NCBI GenBank assembly: GCA_016785225.1
Contig: JAFBJZ010000376.1
Coordinates: forward strand, 310,001-374,000
DNA length: 64,000 nt
Origin: Psettodes erumei
Taxonomy: Eukaryota > Chordata > Actinopteri > Pleuronectiformes > Psettodidae
Direction: 5' to 3'
The position numbers and the translations under genes were made by a program. This document shows, piece by piece, positions 1 to 12,613 of the stretch. Each line of letters opens with the position of its first letter. Position 1 is the first letter of the stretch. The notes beneath the pieces are model-generated. The model was given only the letters and a program-made list of their open reading frames with translations. It was not told where the DNA came from and made no database searches.

Positions 1-330
1 AGCATGACCCCAATTGCATGATAATCAGTTGTTTCACTCAGAACCACAAATGTGAACTTCATGGTGGCACTAGAAGAAAAGTCATAGGATTACAAAAGTC
101 ACTAGGATTCATCATCTGGAAACTATGAATGTCTGTACAAAATTTTGTGCCAATCCATCATCATGAGATATTTTATTAAAAAAGTAAAAATGTTGAGCTC
201 ATGGCCAGGCTAGAGGAAAGGTCAGGGGAGTCATCAGACACTGGGGACCATGAATGTCTGCACAAAAATGTGATGGCATCCAAATAATTTATGAGCCATT
301 TCTCTGGACCAAAGTGATTTGGCCAAATGA
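1..330. repeat. Degenerate dispersed teleost repeat, two tandem units
   Basis: Two related blocks of about 140 bp follow each other. Both contain a 'TCATGG..GGC..CTAGA.GAAA.GTCA' stretch (about 58-90 and 198-226), then a CATCTGG/CACTGGGG-type segment, then 'TATGAATGTCTGTACAAAA' or 'CATGAATGTCTGCACAAAA' (about 124-141 and 249-268). The second block ends in a 'TCTGGACCAAAGTG' segment. This wording resembles a very common fish repeat that I associate with LINE 3' tails, but the class is from memory. The copy has many substitutions, so it looks old. It probably lies in the last intron of dym. Confidence 0.5.
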
Positions 331-1626
331 AGGATCGAGAGACCCAGCTAATATATTCAAAACCCAAAGATACTCAATTTTTCATTAAGCAGAAACAAAC
401 ACATCCTCACATTTTGAGAAGCTGGAACCTGCTGATGTTTGGCATTTTTGTCTTAAGCCCTCTAGTAGTAATTAAGAGGAAATACTTAATGTACATCATT
501 ATGTTGAATTGGTAATGTAAATATTACAGCAACTAATTCAGTAAGGCTGAGAGTGTGGATAGCAAATGGGGACAGTGAACTTTAACAAAACTATCTGAAA
601 ATATTAGGACGGATGGATACATAAGCTAAGAAATTATGTATCCACATTACTGTGAACATTGTCTGAAATCACCAATTGTTATTATTAAAGAGAATGACTA
701 AGAGAGTTTGTTTACAGTGAAATGGTATTAAATTGCGGTATTTGTACACACGTTGTTTCAAAGATTAATACGTCGCACTGTTCAATGTAACCTATCGGTG
801 CTTGTGTGTGTACCTGCATGTACACGTGCGCGTTTGTCCGTGCGTGCTTGTGTGTGCAGTTGTGTGTATTGAGTTCATATTTGCTCCCTAGCCGCATTCT
901 TCTCTGTCTGGCCGAGCTCTGACAGCACAGCAGCGTGCAGAGGAGGGAAGGGAACACAGAGTCCTGAGTGAAGATATGAGGCCAGCCAGTCAGTCTGTGT
1001 TCAGGGGCGAGGGCCTGACCTGCCAGGACCCATAACTAACTGATATGAGCCCGGGCCAATTGGACCCAGACAGCTGCCAGACTGAGAACAAAACTGAAGA
1101 AGGGAGGAGGAGGAGGAGGTGGAGGCAGCAGAGAGCCAGAGGAAAGAGAGGAAGCCGCAGTATGGACAGGCTAGGGGACAGAGATAATATTAGAGTGTTA
1201 GATGCTCTGATTTTTCCCAGAAAGCACTGGAGCCTGGGAGGGACATTTTTGCTGTGAGGCGTACCATATGTAGTGATTGCCAAGACTTCCCATAGCACCA
1301 AATCCCCCAGTGGCTCTCATCCAATATAAAAGTAGGAGGAAAAATGGAGGGCATTGTGATTCCGGGATCATTTTTCCTTTTTCTCATTTTGTTGTTCAGT
1401 ATCTAGTGGAAGTGAATGTGCGCAGGGGACTTTATATTCCTGCTGTTTAGGCTCATAATTTCTCCTCCAGTCGGCACTTGTCTCGAGAAACACTCATTTG
1501 GATAAACGATGTTTGTTTTAGCGGCACAAGGTGCATCATTTTCACTCACTTTTCAGTCTCTTGGCAATTTGTGAGATTATGTACTGCCTGCCTTACTGCT
1601 GTGACACCACACTAACAGTCTCCACT
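331..1626. other. Non-coding stretch, presumed dym intron
   Basis: No exon with acceptable splice sites and recognisable protein was found. A GT-rich tract occurs at about 800-865. A purine-rich AGG run (about 1097-1125) explains the charged short reading frame there. It lies upstream of the only dym exon in the window and is therefore presumed intronic. Confidence 0.4.
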
Positions 1627-2065
1627 GTTAAAGGAGTAGTTTGATATTACACTTAATCACTTTCTTTCAGAGTTGGATAAGAAGATGGATACCACCACTG
1701 TCATATATGTATGTTAGGTATTAAGCTTGAGCTAGTAGATGGTTAGATTATTTTAGCATAAACTTTGGAAACAGGGGCAACGCTGAGCTTGGCTCTATCT
1801 GTAAAAAAAAAAAAAAAAAAGTCCCTTGCATAAACCCCATGAAACTGCAAGTTGGCATTTTTACACTTCAGTTTGAACACATTAAACAAGCAAGCTAATA
1901 ACATGTTAATTTAGATATTTTTAGAGGTGCTAATAGGCACTTTTTTCACATTTTGACATCCCTTTTACAGTTTTTAAGCTAAAATAAGATAAGCTAACCT
2001 GGTGCTGGCTGTGGCTCCATATTTACTGGACACACATGACACTAATATTGATCTTCTCACCCAAC
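1627..2065. mobile_element. Non-autonomous palindromic repeat (MITE-like), degenerate
   Basis: The block opens with 'TTAAAGGAGTAGTTTGATAT', continues with 'TTAGCATAAACTTTGGAAAC' and 'AGGGGCAACGCTGAGC', and closes with 'GATAAGCTAACCTGGTGCTG' and 'ATTGATCTTCTCACCCAAC'. This matches from memory a very abundant teleost foldback element that reads similarly from either end. An A18 run (1803-1820) interrupts it. Fragments of the same family appear at about 6415-6565, 41745-41850 and 48900-48990, which supports a dispersed repeat. No transposase is encoded. Confidence 0.5.
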
Positions 2066-3605
2066 CCTCAGGGTTCATCCAGCCCTAACACAAGGTTTTC
2101 TTTGCTTCATCAGCCTGTTTTTGTTGCATTTTGTTTTACTGTTGGTAGCTTCATAAGCTTTAGCAAAACACTATGGATGGCATCAGTATGGGCTGCAGAC
2201 CGTTACCCTTTTATAGTTTATTTTTGAATCCATTTCACTGCTGTTCTACATCTTTATCTCCCAACAATGGCCTTTCACTGACACAATAAACCAGACGGGC
2301 CTGAGAGAGGAACATACTTAGTCTTAAGAGAAAATGCTGAATAATGCAGGGACTGAAAGGAACTCTCTGCAGTTATTGTTGATGTTGGGCCAATCATACC
2401 TGCATTTACCAAGGCACAAAGCATTCACATACAGTATATGCTGCAGCAGCTGAGAAAAGACTGTTTGTGCGACTAAAGTAGGGCTGTGATTTGTTTCACT
2501 TGTTCCCGTAAACCGCGAGTGTTGCGTTCAGAGGTCACGATGAAGTGCTCCTCATATTCACAATCCAGTCATGGTTTGAAAGAGCACATAAACTGCAATA
2601 TTGTTGTTCATCTTTTTAATGCCCCTGCCACTATGGAAACTAGTTATGAGCAGTATTATATTGCTGTGCTTGCTTATGTCTGACTATAGACATGTACTTA
2701 TGAAAACAATAACTTAAAAACATGACAGCTACTGCTCACACCCCCACCTTCCACATATAGATGATTAGTTTTTGGAGCACTGATAAATGTATTTGCACAT
2801 TAATGAGGGAGGAATGTGATTCTTTAACGCTTTAAGACAGTGATATTAATACCACATGTGCTGTTTCAAAGTAAGTTGACATTGCAGTATTTGCTGATTA
2901 ATGCTTTAATTATCTTAATTACCTAATTAGCATAACTGTTTATGTTTCATATATCATGGCGATTATAGCAGGACATTAATCAGCTCAACTGCCTTCTGTT
3001 TTGTTTTATTTTTGCTACTAAATCTCTCTTAAAATGAAATGCTTACAGCTATGCGAAATTCTATTATTCTGTATGCGAGCAAGTAAAAGTGAGCCTGGCA
3101 TGAGTAACCGTCACCATCGTGTGTCATGAACGTGAACGTTTGAGGAGTTGGGAAGCTTGTCCGTCAGGCGGTCACCTACACACACACATACCAGCAGGAC
3201 AATACAGCTCCCGCATTGTATCGAGCCGTCACAATGGCGGTGGTGTGTGTGGTCTAGCCTCAGTTGCCTGGCATATGGCCTGTGACCCCCGTAGCCCCTC
3301 TGTCTGTGCCATTATGATACCGATAGTGTGGCTGTGAATAGAGCCAGCCGGGACTCAATAGAGCAGACTGGGACCATCTCATAAAGGCCCTCAGCGTCTG
3401 TCTTTCACCGCAGACTGATTACTGGCTGCGTGTGTGCACATACATGCATGTGTAGACAGGGGGATATAATGAGGTACCGTTGTATTATTGATGCTCTTCT
3501 TTTGCTACCTACCTGCTGTTAGGTGGGCTGGCAGAAGCTTGGTCTGGTCTGGCTGGTGGGCTTGTTTCTGCTTCTAGCAGCAGGTTTGGCTTGGAGATTG
3601 TCTCA
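2066..3605. other. Non-coding stretch, presumed dym intron
   Basis: No exon is recognised. The 2870-3000 segment is AT-rich with several TAATTA/TTAATTA-type cores ('TTAATTATCTTAATTACC'), the kind of sequence bound by homeodomain proteins, but nothing more specific can be claimed. A short CA tract is present near 3178-3188. Confidence 0.35.
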
Positions 3606-3860
3606 CATGGGGCTGCAACGACTGGTCGATTAATCATTTATTGATGACCAGAGGAATCGGCCGCCTTTCTGATAACTGTTTTGGTCATTTTTGGGGCAAA
3701 GATGTCAAAAGTTCTGATTATTCTTACTTTGCAAAATGAAGGATTTCCTGTTTTTCTCTGTTAAATTGTTGGAAATCATTGGTTTTTGGTTGTTGGTCGA
3801 GCAAGACCGGGCTGTCTGAAATTATAAAATATTTTCCACTACATTCTGACATTTTATAGA
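3606..3860. mobile_element. Degenerate dispersed repeat beginning GGGGCTGCAACGA
   Basis: The segment starts 'GGGGCTGCAACGACTGGTCG', followed by 'TTAATCATTTATTGATGACC' and a stretch reading like 'ATGTCAAAAGTTCTGATTAT'. A second relic with the same opening, 'AGGGCTGCAAC', is at about 39318-39582. The opening resembles a common teleost non-autonomous DNA element as I remember it. It has no coding capacity and is probably inside a dym intron. Confidence 0.45.
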
Positions 3861-4632
3861 TGAAAAAAATATTGTTGCAATTGAAATAATCTGAACATTA
3901 AATAAAGAAATGGTTACACTGGCTGTCAACTGCTCTGCAAAATGCCCTTGTGTTTGGGTTCATGTTATTGTAGAACAACACAGTTTTTTATGTATTTACT
4001 TGCTGTGTATCGAGTTCAGGTAAACTGAACCGTCGTCTCCTTCATTTATGGGTAGTTTCTGAACAAGCTATGAGTGACTCTCCAGCTGGACTGCTTTGTT
4101 TGCCCACAACAACACAACAGTAGTTGCTGTCGATATCCAGTCGCCTGCTGGGGTTAGGAGGTGACATTAGCACATTAGCTGGCCCTTTAAAAAGGTCAGC
4201 GGTCGGACCACACAGTGCTACCTGTCTGCAGGCAGCTGTAACCAAATTTACCTCACAGACGGATGGAATTTCATCTGCCAGCACACTACTGTACCTGATG
4301 AAGAGTGATTACTGGGAGGCCTGAGCAAGTTAACCTGCCTGTACTGCAGAACCTCCATCCATCTGAGGGAGACGTCACTCCACTGGTTGCAGCAATTTAG
4401 TCATGTCAAATGTGGCTGGACAGTAATTCTTGGTGGTGTTGGCGTCATAAGCTGTTTTAGGACCAGTGAACGCCACCCTCTCATTAACTTCACTCCGTTT
4501 TTCCACAACACCGGGCATTATTCCTGTCAGCATGTCATGGTATCATCTTTGAATTGTCTGATTCTGCCTCCATTTTGCTTTTTCCTTGAGTATCATAACA
4601 AATTTCTCTCTTCCCTCTTTCTGTGTGAGCAG

Positions 4633-4782
4633 AAGTTTCCAGAGCTCAAGTTTAAGTATGTGGAGGAAGACCAGCCGGAGGATTTCTTCATCCCCTACGT
4701 GTGGTCGCTGGTCTTTAACTCTGGAGTCGGCCTCCACTGGAGCCCACATGGCATAGAGCTGTTCAGCATGGACTCTGGTTAA
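4633..4782 (+). CDS. dym: Dymeclin, last coding exon (C-terminal 49 residues)
   Basis: Dymeclin is a Golgi-associated protein needed for secretory-pathway organisation; loss in humans causes Dyggve-Melchior-Clausen skeletal dysplasia (family knowledge). Here only the terminal coding exon is present. A pyrimidine-rich tract (about 4600-4622) and an AG at 4631-4632 precede it. It opens in phase 0 with KFPELKFKYVEE, contains FFIPYVWSLVFNSGVGLHW, and ends MDSG with TAA at 4780-4782. This agrees with the dymeclin C-terminus as I recall it. All earlier exons must lie left of the window. The reading frame continues upstream of 4633 without a stop back to 4387, but that part does not look like dymeclin and is intron. 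Position just upstream of smad7 on the same strand matches the mammalian DYM-SMAD7 order and supports the call. Confidence 0.85.
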   Translation, partial: KFPELKFKYVEEDQPEDFFIPYVWSLVFNSGVGLHWSPHGIELFSMDSG

Positions 4783-6040
4783 AACACCTTGCTGCAGCAG
4801 ACTGTTCCCGCGTCTCCATCCCTATTCAGTATAGGAAAAGAAAAAAACACTGACGGGGTGTGTGTGTGTGTGTATGTGTGTGCGCATTACCCTTTATAAG
4901 TATGTGCACGCTGCTTTGAAAGTGCCTCGACCTTGTACAGAACGGTGTCCCTTTTGTCTTTTTATGCAGCACCAACTCCTTTTTCCCCTCAGAACCTAAT
5001 AATTCCTCTGCTTCTACACTGTGAAGCTTCACCTATGCTGGTTAACATTTCACACAGCAGCGCCCACTCACGTACCCTCAGTCCTGTAGTGGATACCTAT
5101 TCAACAACTGAGCAGCTTTGCCTGGTGCCACAGCACATGCCGAGTTACATCTCTTATGTAAAAATACCGTGTTGTGAGGAGCTCAGGACACTGGCGATGG
5201 ATAATCCACGTTTATTTCTTCTTGCTTACAAAGAAAAGGTCCATTAAAACATATGCACCTATGTTCCACTGCTCTGGGGAAGGTTTATTTACCGCTGCAC
5301 TGAATGACAGGCCAGGTCTCTTTGAAATATTTTATCAAATATCCTCTATAATACAGAATTTTAAGTAAGATTATCTCATAAACTAGTGTTTTATTTTGCA
5401 GTTCTCCGATTACATTGGGTTTGTATAAAAGAGTTTGTACAGTAAAGTTTCGAACAGGTCAGAGAAAGAGAACTGATCTTCAACAGAAAGTATTCTGTTG
5501 TGCTGTAATATGCAGGGTGGTCACCTCCAATACTCTGTGTTGAATTGCAGTTTAGTTAAGGCTCAATTTTCTGTCCCTGGATAACATTAACAATCCGCAT
5601 CACTCTAGATTCATGTGATTTCCAAGTTGCTTCCAGCCCATTTATCTGACTTCACCCCGTCTTTGTCATTTCCATTTGTTTTCCCGATGGTAACCTAAGG
5701 CGAGTGCTTAAACTGGGGCAAGTCATTAAACCCCCTGTCCTGTTGTGCATAATTACAGTCGTCTCTTCAATTTGTCACTTTATTTGCATGTTTAACTAGA
5801 GACTTTGTATGAAATTATTTATTTTCATGTATATTGTTTTTTATATATATTCACCCCCCCAAAAAAAATGTAAACTGTAGTAGCAATGGAAATGACTACT
5901 ACTAATGAAAGAAAAGCGGTGGTACTATACTTTGATTCTTCCCAGGTGGGAAACTGGCTTTATATTATTGCATATAATATGACAACGGCTGTCATTTTGT
6001 GGTGACTATTACTTTGAACATAGGAGTTTAAAATAAAAAC
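4783..6040 (+). other. dym: Probable dym 3'UTR and flank
   Basis: No coding signal follows the dym stop. A GT/GC-rich microsatellite lies at about 4857-4885. The first AATAAA hexamer noticed on the plus strand is at 6032-6037, about 1.25 kb after the stop, so the 3' end may fall near there. No transcript evidence is available to place the cleavage site. Confidence 0.3.
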
Positions 6041-9000
6041 ATGAAATCAAAACACCCAAAGTGTCACATGGTTATTAGCAGTGTGAAACACTGTATGCAT
6101 TCAGGGAGAATGTAGGTTTAAAAGTGGAGCATATTGGGTTTGTCATTTTCTTTTTAAGATAATACAAATTGTTGCATTAACACATGGATTATGTCAGGCA
6201 GACATCACAGGAGTTGTCAGTGAAGGTCAATTTAATATTACAGCACTTAATGTGAGTTGCCATTCCTGGTTTTATCAAATACATGGATGCCTTTTTTATC
6301 ATAAAGTAGCGTGTTTTATTTTGAATAATATTTGTATTCAGCCAGTTGAACACAGTTCATCTCTCTTCAATAGCACTCGTATCTGTACAGTATAAAGGCG
6401 GGAAACGGGGGGGAAAAAACAGCTTGGCTTGTTCCAAAGATTAAAATATCTCCCTATCAGCATCTCTAAAGCTCCAGAATTAACAGTTTATGTTTCTCTT
6501 GTTTAATCCATTAAAATAACTGACATTTAAAAACAACAATTTGTGTTTTTCCAAGGGGGTTTACAGCGCACAGTCAAGTAATAGCCCAGCTAATAGCACA
6601 ACATAAAATGACTCAGTTTTTACTCTTGTTTTTGAGTAAACACCTATAAACATAAACTAAAGTTATGTTTACATATGTTACTCAAAATGCATTGTGTGGA
6701 TTGTTGAGGTCTAACAAATGTGTAGCGTGCCATGTCCTTCCCCATAAACTATGTGCAAAGTGTTTTACATTTTGTTATTTTAAATCTTGTGTTGTTTACA
6801 TCCACGGGCAGGCTATCTCTTCACAGCCTTTGTTGGTGCATTGCTGTGTTTCTTCATTTCGCAATTGGGGAATATTTTCTATTGATTTCCATCTGCAGAG
6901 ACAGATCTGTTTCTACATTTAGACACAGAAACTATAAAAGAGTTTGTACCTACAGTATAGCTGAGATTTTATTTTTAGATGTCATCAGTTCTATCAACAA
7001 CACCTATGTACTGCGAACAACACAAATGAAAACCCACTGTTTATCTCTACATCGCAGAATATTAACATATTTTCGCACTCAGTGTGACTCTGTCTTATTG
7101 TTGCTGGTTGTGGTCATAGCTGCAGAGGCAGCAGAAACAGAGGCATGAAACCACTTAAGGGGGGAAAAGTTTACAGCACAATGGCACCCACTGTGTCGCT
7201 AGAGCTCCCACTTCCCGGGAGAATTTCATGCCTTTCGTCTCTATTGTATTGATTTTCATGCCTGAAATTCTCTTATTCTCAAGGACAATATAATGGATGC
7301 AATTTGATGTAAAGAATGGCCCATTTTCAACACAGGGGTCACTGGTGGGTTACAGTGAGGACTGCACGCTCGAGGAGACCGAGGCGCTCTGTCTCCCCGC
7401 GCCGACTCTCACCTGCTTCCAGCTCTATTATCGCAGTGCCAGATGGCTGAGCGGAGGTTTTCACAAAGTGACATGGCCCTCCTTGTTCCTTCATGGTGCC
7501 GGGGTCACCTTACCATGGGCTCCCGTTTCAGGTGACAGCAGGAAGATGGATGGAGCAGGGGATTCTGGGATGGGTAGTTTGTTTTATTTATTTATTTATT
7601 TCAGAGGCTGGTACGTTTTCCACAAGGTCTAGGTGAGATTACATTGCAGCGTGGCTCCAGAGGCCGAGGTCACACCCAGATCGGCGTCTATTCAGTGTTG
7701 TAGAAAGTAGGGCACTGGAGACCAGTTTGCTGAAGTGGCTCTGCTCTGAGTACTGGTTGCCCCTAGTGACGCTGAACTCATTAATATGACAGATCACCAC
7801 GGTAACGATGGAAGGTCGTTAGACTCAGTGGTTTTGGGATGAGCTCACAGCATGAAAACAGCACTGAGAGTTCGACATAAATATATAAATAAACAGTCAG
7901 ACGCTGAACAGATAATGCTGAATCTCACTGATCATTCCCTCCTCCTGTGGAATCACCAGTGTCTTAATGGAAGAACAAAAGCCAAATTTAACAACAATGG
8001 ACACAAAAGAACAGACAGACACACTGTATCATGATCTTGATGTCTGCAAGATACCAGCTAACCTGTGTCTAGTGGTCATGGGTCACAGGAAATGAACACT
8101 CTGCAGGTGACTCACCTTAGGAATTAATTTTTTTTTTTTTGCTCATATACTTTCTAGGTTATGAGTTGTTGACCTTTTTACATGTTAGTAACCTGACCCA
8201 TTACAAGATAAAAGCTGTGTAAGATCAGAAAGTAGTCTTTTTTTGGCCTGCATGGCTCAGCATGGCTCCGTGGACGTCTGGCTATTGGAACAATTGATGC
8301 ATCTGTGTGCGATGTTAACATCCTTGATGGAGAAGAGCTCCGAGATTGCCAAAGGTGGAAAGGATTCATCCTAGTGAGAGCGTGAATGTGTGTATTACAT
8401 TTCATGGCCCAAATACATTGTGATGCTTCTTGGGCTAGGAGATATTCCAGAGGTCACCAAGAACAAAAAAAAATGGTAATGTTTTCATTGGATCCATGAA
8501 TATCCAGACCATGTCATAACAACTTCACCATTAGGGTTTGACACAAAAAGTGTTAGAGTTTGCTGACATTTCTGTCACTATTTGGCCTTGGCACTCTTGT
8601 ATGCAGACCAGTCACACATATGCAGATCTTCAAAACTGTTTCACTCTAATGGCCTATAAAGGGAACTGGGTCACTGAGTCCTCCAGCTACGTACTTTGAT
8701 AAAATGTCACAATGAGTCTGAGTCCCTGAACAAAACCAGACTAAAAGAACACGGATGTAAATTGACCTTCTCCAGACACTGTCCTGTGGTTGGGAAAAGA
8801 TTTTTTTAATCAAACAGCTTTTTGACGTGAGTCCCCCACTGAAAAGATGTAGGAACATGGTGTTGAGGTAAAGAAATGTTCTTGACATGAATTGAAATCT
8901 TCTTAAGTGTCTGTATATCCTCATATCCATGCCTTGTCTCAACTAGCCACTTCTCAGCACTTTATAACTTCTTGGGATGCTTGGCTTTATATTAATCTTC

Positions 9001-10300
9001 AACATATTCCATATGCAGGGGCAGGGTGTTAAAAAACATGAATGTATCACAATGTATCACTCAGCATTTGATCCATTAGAAAAGTTTGGATTGATTGAAA
9101 GCAATTAATTTTGTATTAGGGTGTTTTTTATTGATTGACTGTTGTCTGCAGGTTGAGATATGTTTCTGTTCCAGTTTCAATAGGTCACGTAGCAGAACTG
9201 CATAATGACTTGTTGGTCGATGCTGAAGTTTGGAACTGCTTAATTTTATTGATTTGTTCAGTTATTTATCAGTTACTTAAAGTATACATCTAAAAAGCTG
9301 CAATACGTTTTCTACAGTAAAATTAAAATGAATAGATATAGACAAAAGAAAGATGCTGAACTAGTGAAAGATTAAAAACATCCACGTGAATTAGCAATAT
9401 CAGAAAATTGTTCTTTTCTCTTCCATTACTTCATCTGACAACCTGCTTTGGTCCATATTTGCAACCTTGTGACAGGACTTGAACTGTATTGTGATTTCAT
9501 ATGTCAGGATGTTGCTAATTTGCATCATGTTTGTCGTCATGTTGGAAGGTAAGGGCACATTTTCCTTGTGATTCGTATACACTGTATTTACAGACAACAC
9601 ATGATTATCCTTGTTGGAACATGGTTTTATCATCCATTTTGTCCACATTGTGTTTCTTGGCATCATCCCACTATAGTGAAAAATTGTGACTGTATATGTT
9701 TTTTAAATAACACTTTGAAACAGGAGCCTCTGGCATATAGACTCATTTGTCTGTAATGTTATGGGGTTGATTTGCATCCAGCACCTGCTTGGAATTGCTT
9801 TTTGATCGTGTGCTTTGCTCTTTTGATTAATAGTTAACGAGCAGTATTAGGTGCTCAGCAAGTTTACACTTCCAATATAACATGTCACAAAATCACTGAG
9901 CTCTCAAGATGTGGTTTTGCTTTATGTGTTTTATATGAATCCAGTTTTATAGTCTGGGGATATTACTATGTATTTCATTTTCATATCCTGACTTAGAAAT
10001 GAAACTCATTAACTTCCTTTTACTAGAGAGAATAGAAAATAATGTGTAGTATCTTTTGCCCTCGAAAAATTCACCGAAAGGTCAGCAGGCTAAAACAAGA
10101 GCAGGTAAATCTACAACTAATATTTGTAAAGCTTCTTGCTTTTCACCCTAGGAGTTTTTACTTTTTAATTATGTGGTGACATTTGCCAATGTGGGTGTTT
10201 CTGTTCTTTCCAGACGAGATATCAAGATATCAGATGTGCATACGATGGAAAAAAAGCAACTCTCCTCCATCTTTTTTTTAAATTAAATTTGTCTTAATTT
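6041..10300. other. Intergenic stretch without recognised genes
   Basis: A fragment of the palindromic MITE-like family is at about 6415-6565: 'CAGCATCTCTAAAGCTC' and 'GTTTAATCCATTAAAA' resemble the reverse complement of 1850-1950. A GC-richer block at about 7340-7560 has an open frame with no recognised protein. The rest is AT-rich with no credible exon. A TTTA run is at about 7579-7602. Confidence 0.4.
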
Positions 10301-10309
10301 TATTGTTCT

Positions 10310-10560
10310 TATCGCAGCAATGACGAGCTCCCGGTGCCATCTTTACCCTGCTCTGAGCCCTATGGCTCAGACTGAATAAGCCTCTTTAATTGCATATGCA
10401 TGGCCCCTTGTCTGGAAGCAGCCACTGTGTCAATAAATTACAGTAAAGGCTAGGACTGCTCTCTGGAATATTAATCATCCATCTTTATAATGCTGTTTTA
10501 CCCCATTGCATGCCCTCTTTTGTATCAGATGTGTGGCCCACATGGCAGACTACAGCAAGG
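10310..10560. promoter_or_regulatory. Candidate conserved non-coding element
   Basis: The block is low in simple repeats, not protein-coding in any frame I could support, and dense in developmental-factor-like cores. It contains 'TTTAATTGCATATGCATGG' (10385-10403), 'CAATAAATTACAG' and 'GGAATATTAATCATCCATC'. Such texture is typical of vertebrate conserved enhancers, but conservation cannot be tested here, so this is inference only. It lies between dym and the klhl10-like gene. Confidence 0.25.
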
Positions 10561-11289
10561 ATTTCTTACTCAGTTTTATAGAGCTTAAGTATGTCATCGC
10601 ACATACAAAAGCCTCGTGAGATTATTTATTTATAACTGGGAAAAAACGCGGGGAAAAGAAAGTCACGACATTTTGACACATTTGGAAGTCAATGAAAATA
10701 AATAGGCATGTTTGATTTATTTTGTCCTGAATTTATATTCTACCCTCTCTTTGCAAAATAGGTACAGTAAGAAGTTGCCATTAGAAGTTCCATTAGGGCA
10801 TTACAGTTTAAACTTAACAAGCCATTAAAAAAAATAACCTTATAACTTGTTGGGTAGACGGTGTCGTTTTTTTCAAAGTCAAACGGTGGGATGAAAGAAA
10901 ACATTCATAGCCCTGTGGAGCAGAAATGTTAAATAAAATCCCGTCCTGCACGTTTTTATGCGGGCTGACACGCAGACACGTCCTGAAATGGAAAACGGTT
11001 TCGATAAATTTGGCTACTTCCTGGAGTCTGGAGAATAGTCACACGCACAAAGGGAAGGGCAGGGAGACGAGGAGACAGGGAGGAGGGGACAGTGTGCGTC
11101 TGCAGTCACTTCCACAATCCCTATGCCAGACCCCCACCCCCACCCCCGACTGATTGCTTCCAGACTACCTTATAAAGCGGCGCAGTCCTCTGCACCGTTT
11201 GGGCACATGCGTGCTCAAGCTCTAGCTCGGCGCCAGTGGGGTGGGGGGCAATGCGGGGATGAGTTATTGACTACCCCCATCCGCGCGCG

Positions 11290-11325
<36 letters not shown>

Positions 11326-11739
11326 CCCCTCCGTCCTCTACACTCCGCACATCTCTCCCATCATCGTTGTCACCCCCCCCAAGCCCTGCAGCGACACTGG
11401 CTCACTGGCACATTAACATACTGCTGCCTGCACCCCCCTCCCGTGGACAGGCTACCGTCTGTCTGGGGCGCACCATTAGACCACGGAGGAGACACACACG
11501 GCCCTGCATATTAGCAAAATGTTTATTTATCCTGCGTTCATGCTAATGCAGTGCAGAGTGACCGGGGGACACTGAAAAGCTGCGGGCCTCGTCTGTTCTT
11601 TAAATTGATCTTATTTCAACGGCGTTTGGCGTCTTTTTATGGTATATGGTTCTGGTTTGATTCAGTATACATCACTGCTAATAAATTGAATCTGACAACA
11701 GTGTAGCCAATATCGTCATAACATTTTCACTGCTATTTT
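10561..11739. other. Intergenic stretch with GC-rich patch and (CA)n
   Basis: No gene is recognised. A GC-richer patch at about 11060-11500 includes a C-rich run near 11127-11145, CG alternation at 11282-11290 and a (CA)n tract at 11292-11322. The short reading frames there are products of the repeats. Confidence 0.4.
11292..11322. repeat. (CA)n microsatellite
   Basis: About fifteen uninterrupted AC units directly follow a GC-alternating segment (11282-11290). Confidence 0.95.
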
Positions 11740-11745
11740 TTTATT
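11740..11745 (-). terminator. Candidate polyadenylation signal for klhl10-like
   Basis: TTTATT on the plus strand is AATAAA on the minus strand, about 500 bp beyond the stop codon at 12245. It is the nearest canonical hexamer noticed downstream of the gene. A 3'UTR of this length is plausible, but no transcript data are available. Confidence 0.35.
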
Positions 11746-12244
11746 ATAGTTTGAGGCTACTGTATATAGGCTATAAATAAAAAAGGGGTAAGAAAGAACA
11801 GATCAAACCGCCTCACTTAACGGTGTTTGTCTCATAAACTCTGCATGATACTGTAAATAGATCAAATCAAACATTGTGCCTGTCATGATAAATATGGATT
11901 TACTTAAAAAGGCATCATGAAGTGGGGAGATGCTGTTACGGTTCTACTGTCAAAGCATGAGAGGAAATTGATCCTTGGCTGGTGGAAAGTTCAACTGGAT
12001 AAAGATGGGTGGAAACTGTTGTGTTGACAGATACGACAGACAAACTCACAAGAAAACCCTTGTGTGTGGGGATGAGGAGATGTATTATAATTAAAGAGGC
12101 CACGGTTTCCAAGTTTTCTTTTAACTTCTTTAAGCAAAGGAATAACAGAGAATCCCGAAGGCAAGACCAGGCAGTAAAGGCAGGAGGCAAGCTGGTCACA
12201 ATCGTCACATCGTAGTCACAGGGCAAGGCGCAGTTATTATCATG

Positions 12245-12613
12245 CTAATTTCTTGCCGAGCTGGATAGTGGCACAAGTGCTGCCTCATCCAAATATGCAT
12301 ACGGCAGGGCATCACGGGGGAAAGCGTACTCGGCCATGTTGGAGAGTCCAAACACCACACAGCAGCTCAGGGCACTGCGGGAGATCTCCATGTCACAGGC
12401 CTCAGCCCACTCATTTGTGGAAGCATCATAATACTCAACAGTACAGTCGGTGCCTACTCCATTGTAGCCCCCAACAACAAAGAGCCGGCCATCGAGGACT
12501 TCGAGGCCAAAGTTGCTGCGGGTTATCATCATATTAGGCACTGGATTCCAGGTGTTGGTCAAGGGATTGAAACGCTCGACTGTGGAAAGACGGGTGCCAT
12601 TAAAGCCACCAAC
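12245..12613 (-). CDS. klhl10: klhl10-like coding exon 5 (C-terminus)
   Basis: The acceptor is CCCACAG. The exon opens VGGFNGTRLSTVERF, contains RSNFGLEVLDGRLFVVGGYNG and RSALSCCVV, and ends SSSARN with TAG at 12247-12245. Confidence 0.87.
   Translation of the reverse strand, partial: VGGFNGTRLSTVERFNPLTNTWNPVPNMMITRSNFGLEVLDGRLFVVGGYNGVGTDCTVEYYDASTNEWAEACDMEISRSALSCCVVFGLSNMAEYAFPRDALPYAYLDEAALVPLSSSARN

Noticed and set aside
4387..4632. Upstream part of the ORF containing the dym exon
   Set aside because: It is intron read-through; a pyrimidine-rich tract and AG precede 4633 and the residues do not resemble dymeclin.
7297..7632. 111-codon plus-strand ORF as a gene or dym exon
   Set aside because: The product is not recognised and lies 2.5 kb after the dym stop codon, with no supporting splice structure.
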